Assembly: GCA_965368175.1 (NCBI GenBank) | Contig: CBDULX010000016.1 | Location: 1-26,736 of the forward strand | From: CBDULX01 sp965368175 | GTDB lineage: Bacteria; Pseudomonadota; Gammaproteobacteria; SZUA-229 | Direction: 5' to 3' | DNA length: 26,736 bases | In this document: positions 22,830 to 26,736 of the stretch, piece after piece | Numbering within the stretch: the first letter of the stretch is position 1 | How the letters are laid out: each line of letters starts with the position of its first letter | Translations under genes and position numbers: made by a program | Notes under the pieces: generated by a model | Seen by the model: only the letters and a program-made list of their open reading frames with translations | Told to the model about the DNA's origin: nothing | Databases searched by the model: none

Positions 22830-24047
22830 ATGGCATTAAATCAAGATCGTAACAGACGATTACAATTACTTCTTGTCCTTGCAGTACTGCTGTTTGGCAT
22901 TGCTGTTGCTGTCCTTCTGGTGGTTTTTAAACCCGGTGCCAAACGGGTCGTGGCTGAACATAAGCCACCACAGGTGGATATCTACCTGGCAGTGGCACAG
23001 GATATTCACATACCCGTACAATCTCAGGGCAATGTCCAGGCTGGAACCCAGATAACTATGGCTGCTGAAGTCAGCGGAAAAATCAAATGGGTGTCCGAGA
23101 GCCTGAGAGATGAAGGCTATTTCAGTAAAGGTGATTTGCTGCTAGCCATTGACGATGATGAATATAAGTTACTGATCACCAAGGCCGAAGCGCTGGTTGC
23201 CGCCGCCGGTCAGTTGCTGGCCAGGACCGAAGCAGAAGCGGACCAGGCACGGCAAGATCTGAAACGTCTGGGACGTGATCCGGCGCAGAGTACCGACTAT
23301 GCTTTACGCATACCTCACCTGAAAGAAGCCAGAGCCAATCTGAAAGCGGCCAAGGCTGATCTTGCCATTGCAACGCTGCAGCGGCAACGTACCGAAATAC
23401 GGGCACCCTTTGCCGGACGTCTGATTAAAAAATATGTCGATGTAGGGCAGTTTGTTGCCCCCGGGGGAACCTTGCTGGACATCTATTCCATCGAAACGGC
23501 AGAAGTGCGGCTGCCACTCACCCAGAACCAGTTAGTTCTGCTCAGCCTACCAGTCAATGATCCAAATGGTCTCGATGAGACCGATAATCAGGTTCTGGTG
23601 ACGGCAGTTTATGCCGGTAAAAGCTGGCGCTGGAATGGACAACTGGTCCGCACCGAAGGTGTTATCGATGAGCGAAACAGGATAGTTTATGCCGTGGTAC
23701 AGATTGATCGGCCAAATCTGGCAGACCCTGAACAGCCCGGACGTCCTGCCCTGACCAGTGGCCTGTTTGTTAAAGTCACTATTCCGAGCCGCCTACTGGA
23801 ACAGGTGTATGTTTTACCTCGGGCGGCATTGCGTTTTGGGCGTGAAATCTGGCTGGTGGATAAGGACAATCGATTGCTAAAACGGCAAGTTGGCGTTTTG
23901 CACAAGGAAAAACTGCATGTTTATATAGATTCAGGCTTAAAACCTGGCGAGCGAGTTATTACCAGTTCGCTGGATATCGCCATAGATAACATGAAGCTGG
24001 ATCCTCAATTGCCATCAGCCACCGGTGTCTCCGAGGTTGTGCGATGA
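22830..24047 (+). CDS. RND efflux membrane-fusion (periplasmic adaptor) protein
   Basis: A 405-residue adaptor of the HlyD/AcrA type linking an inner-membrane RND pump to an outer-membrane channel. A single N-terminal membrane helix (about 12-34) anchors it; no lipobox cysteine is seen. The first lipoyl half has AAEVSGKIKWV and GDLLLAIDDDEY, a coiled-coil hairpin follows (about 100-180, rich in Ala, Glu and Arg), and the second lipoyl half has IRAPFAGRLIKKYVDVGQFV. The beta-barrel and membrane-proximal parts follow, ending GERVITSSLDIAIDNMKL. Its stop overlaps the permease start (ATGA). The substrate cannot be inferred. Confidence 0.92.
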   Translation: MALNQDRNRRLQLLLVLAVLLFGIAVAVLLVVFKPGAKRVVAEHKPPQVDIYLAVAQDIHIPVQSQGNVQAGTQITMAAEVSGKIKWVSESLRDEGYFSKGDLLLAIDDDEYKLLITKAEALVAAAGQLLARTEAEADQARQDLKRLGRDPAQSTDYALRIPHLKEARANLKAAKADLAIATLQRQRTEIRAPFAGRLIKKYVDVGQFVAPGGTLLDIYSIETAEVRLPLTQNQLVLLSLPVNDPNGLDETDNQVLVTAVYAGKSWRWNGQLVRTEGVIDERNRIVYAVVQIDRPNLADPEQPGRPALTSGLFVKVTIPSRLLEQVYVLPRAALRFGREIWLVDKDNRLLKRQVGVLHKEKLHVYIDSGLKPGERVITSSLDIAIDNMKLDPQLPSATGVSEVVR

Positions 24048-26736
24048 ACCGAATGATTGCCTGGTTTGCCGAAAACCGGGTAGCGGCCAATCTGATGATG
24101 TTACTGATTGTGGTCGCTGGCATTCTGTCTATTCCTGAAACACGCAAAGAACTGATCCCAAATATTTCACTGGATATGGTCAGTATTACTGTGCCCTACC
24201 CGGGTGCCAGTCCAGAAGAGGTGGAACGCTCTGTGTGTATTCGGGTGGAAGAGAGTATTTTCGATATCGAAGGTATTCGCAAACTGACTACCCGGGCCAG
24301 GGAGGATGCCTGTGTCACGGTGGCGGATATAGACAGCAATTATGTTACCCGAGATGTAATGGACGACATTAAATCACGTATCGATACCATTACCAGCTTC
24401 CCGAAAAACACAGAACAACCGCTGGTTAAGGAAATCAGTATTCGCAGCACAGTAGCCAGCGTAGTGGTATCCGGTAAGGTAGATGAGGTGACATTAAAAC
24501 ATCTGGCAGAACAGGTGCGAGATGAACTCACCGCTTTGCCTTCCATGACCCAGGTGGAACTGGTGAATGCGCGGCCCTATGAGATTTCCATTGAGCTGGC
24601 TGAGTTCAGTTTGAAGGAGTTCGGCCTGAGTTTCGATGAGGTCTCGCACGCCCTGAACCAGTCATCACTGGACCTGCCGGGAGGATTGCTGAAAACCGAC
24701 AATGGAGACGTAGTGCTGCGCACTATGGGCCAGTCTTACTGGGGTGAGCAATATGAAAACATAACGCTACGTGCCAATGCCGATGGCAGTCGAGTACTGG
24801 TGTCGGATGTGGCTCATGTAGTGGATGGGTTTCAGGATGCAGAATTTAGAGGAGAATTTAACGGTGAACCAGGAATTCTGATTACGGTGTACCGTGTGGG
24901 TGAGCAGAATATACTCGATATTTCTGATGACATTCGTAGTTATATTGACAGCAAGCGCAGACAGTTACCGGATACTATCAGCATCAATATCTGGCAGGAC
25001 AAGTCCAGCTATTTTAAAAGTCGTATGCAGTTATTGTCGCGCAATGCCGCCACGGGTTTGCTACTGGTGTTCATCATACTGGTTATGTTCCTGCGCCTGC
25101 GACTGGCCTTCTGGGTCAGCCTGGGGATTCCTATTTCCTTTATGGGGGCCTTCTGGTTACTGCCTCAGTTTGGTGGTTCCATCAATATGATTTCCATGTT
25201 CGGATTCATTCTGGTGCTGGGTATAGTGGTGGATGACGCCATAGTGGTGGGGGAAAATGTACATGCCCGACACAGGTCAGGAGACCTGGGGTTATCGGGT
25301 GCCATTCTCGGCGCCCAGGAAGTGGCAAAGCCAGTAGTGTTTGCGGTGTTAACCAGTGTCGTGGCCTTTATGCCCATTCTATTTCTGCCCGGTCCCGAGG
25401 GGCGGTTATGGATGGTGATCCCCATGGTTGTAATCATAACCCTGCTATTTTCTCTGGTGGAATGCCTGTTTGTGCTGCCGGCCCATTTATCCAGGATTGA
25501 TACAGAACCAAATATGAGCAATCCCTTTACTCGCTTTCAGCAGAGATTCTCTGATCGAGTCGAGCATTTGATACAACATATTTACCGACCATTTCTGGCC
25601 AGAGTACTGCGCTGGCGATATCTCACGCTGGCCAGTTTTATATCGGCGTTCCTGATTTTTGTTGTAGTGGTGGCGGCAGGCTGGCTGCATGTGCTGTTTT
25701 TCCCCAGGGTAGAAGGCGATATTGCCATTGCCAGCATCAGTTTTCCTCAGGGTACTGCGGTGGAAATTACTGAAGCCGGTGTTGATCGACTGGAGCAGGC
25801 GGCACTGCAATTACGGGAATCTCTAAAGCTTAGCAGCGGAGAAGAACAGATTCAGAACCTGATATCCATTATAGGGGTCCAGTCTTTGAGTCGTACCGGC
25901 AAGGAGGGCGCCCATGTGGGAGAAGTGGCGCTGGAGCTGGCACCGGCTGAGCAACGCAGCTTAAGCAGTGCTGAGATCATTAACCGATGGCGAGAAAAGG
26001 TGGGCGAGATTCCTTCGGTAACCCAGCTTACATTCCAGGCCTCGCTGAGGGATTCCGGGCCAGAGATAAGCCTCGAGCTGACCGGTGCGGATATCGGTCG
26101 ACTGTCTAAGGCTGCGGATGATCTCAAATCCAGGCTACAGGAATACCCGGGGCTTTATGATGTGCAGGATTCATTTGAAACCGGCAAGCGTGAAGTTCAG
26201 CTGAGGCTGAAACCAGAAGCTGAAAACCTCGGGGTGAATACGCAATTGCTGGCACACCAGGTTAGACAGGCCTTTTATGGTGAAGAGATTCAGCGCATTC
26301 AGCGCGGCCGTGATGATGTTCGGGTGTTCGTTCGTTACCCGGAAGCAGAACGTAAATCCCTGTATTTTCTGGAAACCATGTTCATTCGTCTCGACAATGG
26401 CATTGAATTGCCATTAAGTGAGGTCGCGGACGTGAATTATGGGTTTGGACCGGCGGAAATAAAACGTATCGATCGTAAACGGGTGATCGAGGTGAGTGCG
26501 CGGGTGGAAGAAGACAAGGCAGTACCCGGACAGGTAATGGATGATCTGAAGCAGAATTATCTTGAGTCTCTGGGTCGTTTTTATCCTGGGGTCAGCTGGA
26601 GCAAGTCCGGCTCTCAGAAAGACCAGGACGAGTTGTTAGACGCCATGTATCGGGGGTTTATTCTGGCATTGCTGGGCATCTATATCCTGATGGCCATTCC
26701 ATTTCGGTCCTATGCCCAGCCGCTGATGGTGATGTC
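24044..26736 (+). CDS. RND efflux permease, 3' end missing
   Basis: A proton-driven pump of the AcrB superfamily. The frame stays open from the ATG at 24044 to the window end, 897 codons of an expected 1030 or so. The first membrane helix (about 11-30) is followed by the periplasmic porter region with ELIPNISLDMVSITVPYPGA-type wording; helices resume near residue 335. The proton-relay signature DDAIVVGEN is at 397-405, with Asp397 and Asp398 intact. A second periplasmic loop and the start of the second helix block (about 870 on, FRSYAQPLMVM) are visible. The sequence is nearer to the broad-range or uncharacterised RND group than to AcrB itself. No outer-membrane factor gene lies in the window. 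Confidence 0.93.
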   Translation, partial: MNRMIAWFAENRVAANLMMLLIVVAGILSIPETRKELIPNISLDMVSITVPYPGASPEEVERSVCIRVEESIFDIEGIRKLTTRAREDACVTVADIDSNYVTRDVMDDIKSRIDTITSFPKNTEQPLVKEISIRSTVASVVVSGKVDEVTLKHLAEQVRDELTALPSMTQVELVNARPYEISIELAEFSLKEFGLSFDEVSHALNQSSLDLPGGLLKTDNGDVVLRTMGQSYWGEQYENITLRANADGSRVLVSDVAHVVDGFQDAEFRGEFNGEPGILITVYRVGEQNILDISDDIRSYIDSKRRQLPDTISINIWQDKSSYFKSRMQLLSRNAATGLLLVFIILVMFLRLRLAFWVSLGIPISFMGAFWLLPQFGGSINMISMFGFILVLGIVVDDAIVVGENVHARHRSGDLGLSGAILGAQEVAKPVVFAVLTSVVAFMPILFLPGPEGRLWMVIPMVVIITLLFSLVECLFVLPAHLSRIDTEPNMSNPFTRFQQRFSDRVEHLIQHIYRPFLARVLRWRYLTLASFISAFLIFVVVVAAGWLHVLFFPRVEGDIAIASISFPQGTAVEITEAGVDRLEQAALQLRESLKLSSGEEQIQNLISIIGVQSLSRTGKEGAHVGEVALELAPAEQRSLSSAEIINRWREKVGEIPSVTQLTFQASLRDSGPEISLELTGADIGRLSKAADDLKSRLQEYPGLYDVQDSFETGKREVQLRLKPEAENLGVNTQLLAHQVRQAFYGEEIQRIQRGRDDVRVFVRYPEAERKSLYFLETMFIRLDNGIELPLSEVADVNYGFGPAEIKRIDRKRVIEVSARVEEDKAVPGQVMDDLKQNYLESLGRFYPGVSWSKSGSQKDQDELLDAMYRGFILALLGIYILMAIPFRSYAQPLMVM

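Noticed and set aside
24894..26127. Open frames on both strands within the permease region
   Set aside because: The long plus-strand frame starting at 24044 is unbroken to the window end and carries clear RND motifs; the others are shadows.

Overview
The window is a stretch of chromosome from a gammaproteobacterium, judged by three gene blocks that run in the order usual for that class: rplU-rpmA-obgE-proB reading left, ispB diverging from it, and gmk-rpoZ-spoT-ridA-recG reading right. A polyprenyl diphosphate synthase and a chorismate lyase (ubiC) point to ubiquinone synthesis. A periplasmic cyclophilin and an RND efflux pair point to a Gram-negative envelope. The exact genus cannot be told from the sequence.

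Layout. 1-103: probable tail of an unidentified plus-strand gene and its terminator. 109-242: a palindromic repeat. 244-3188 (minus): proB, obgE, a second decayed palindromic repeat, a terminator, rpmA and rplU with a good sigma70-type promoter. 3402-4506 (plus): ispB and tRNA-Pro(CGG). 4507-6700: a 467-base gene-free stretch with copies of the tRNA 3' end, then an AT-richer gene for a membrane Aer-like-PAS/GGDEF diguanylate cyclase, with a 13-base direct repeat behind it. 6693-9477: the three genes of the AmmeMemoRadiSam set, two on minus and one on plus around a 366-base gap. 9573-15243: the gmk-rpoZ-spoT-ridA-recG block. 15337-17853: an orphan hybrid histidine kinase and ubiC. 17863-19398 (minus): cyclophilin, TetR-family regulator and tusA, with a perfect 29-base palindrome between the last two. 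19578-20048: a YchJ-family SEC-C protein. 20066-20172: a third palindromic repeat, of nested structure, which supplies the end of the next reading frame. 20151-21385 (minus): a Rieske protein and a ketohexokinase-like sugar kinase. 21460-26736 (plus): rmuC, an RND membrane-fusion protein and an RND permease cut by the window end.

Most of the window is housekeeping: translation and ribosome assembly (rplU, rpmA, obgE, tRNA-Pro), nucleotide supply and the stringent response (gmk, rpoZ, spoT), DNA repair (recG, rmuC), proline and quinone synthesis. The accessory parts are the tRNA-adjacent cyclic-di-GMP gene, the hybrid kinase, the efflux pair and the AmmeMemoRadiSam trio. The trio's three proteins keep their key metal- or cluster-binding residues, but their joint function in bacteria is not established to my knowledge; it is the best candidate here for a little-described system. 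The second theme is small structured DNA: three inverted-repeat elements of two families, tRNA-tail copies, gene-tail repeats, and an operator-like palindrome. Many genes here (ispB, spoT, ridA, ychJ-like, rmuC, amrS) have no clear Shine-Dalgarno sequence, so their starts rest on family alignment from memory.
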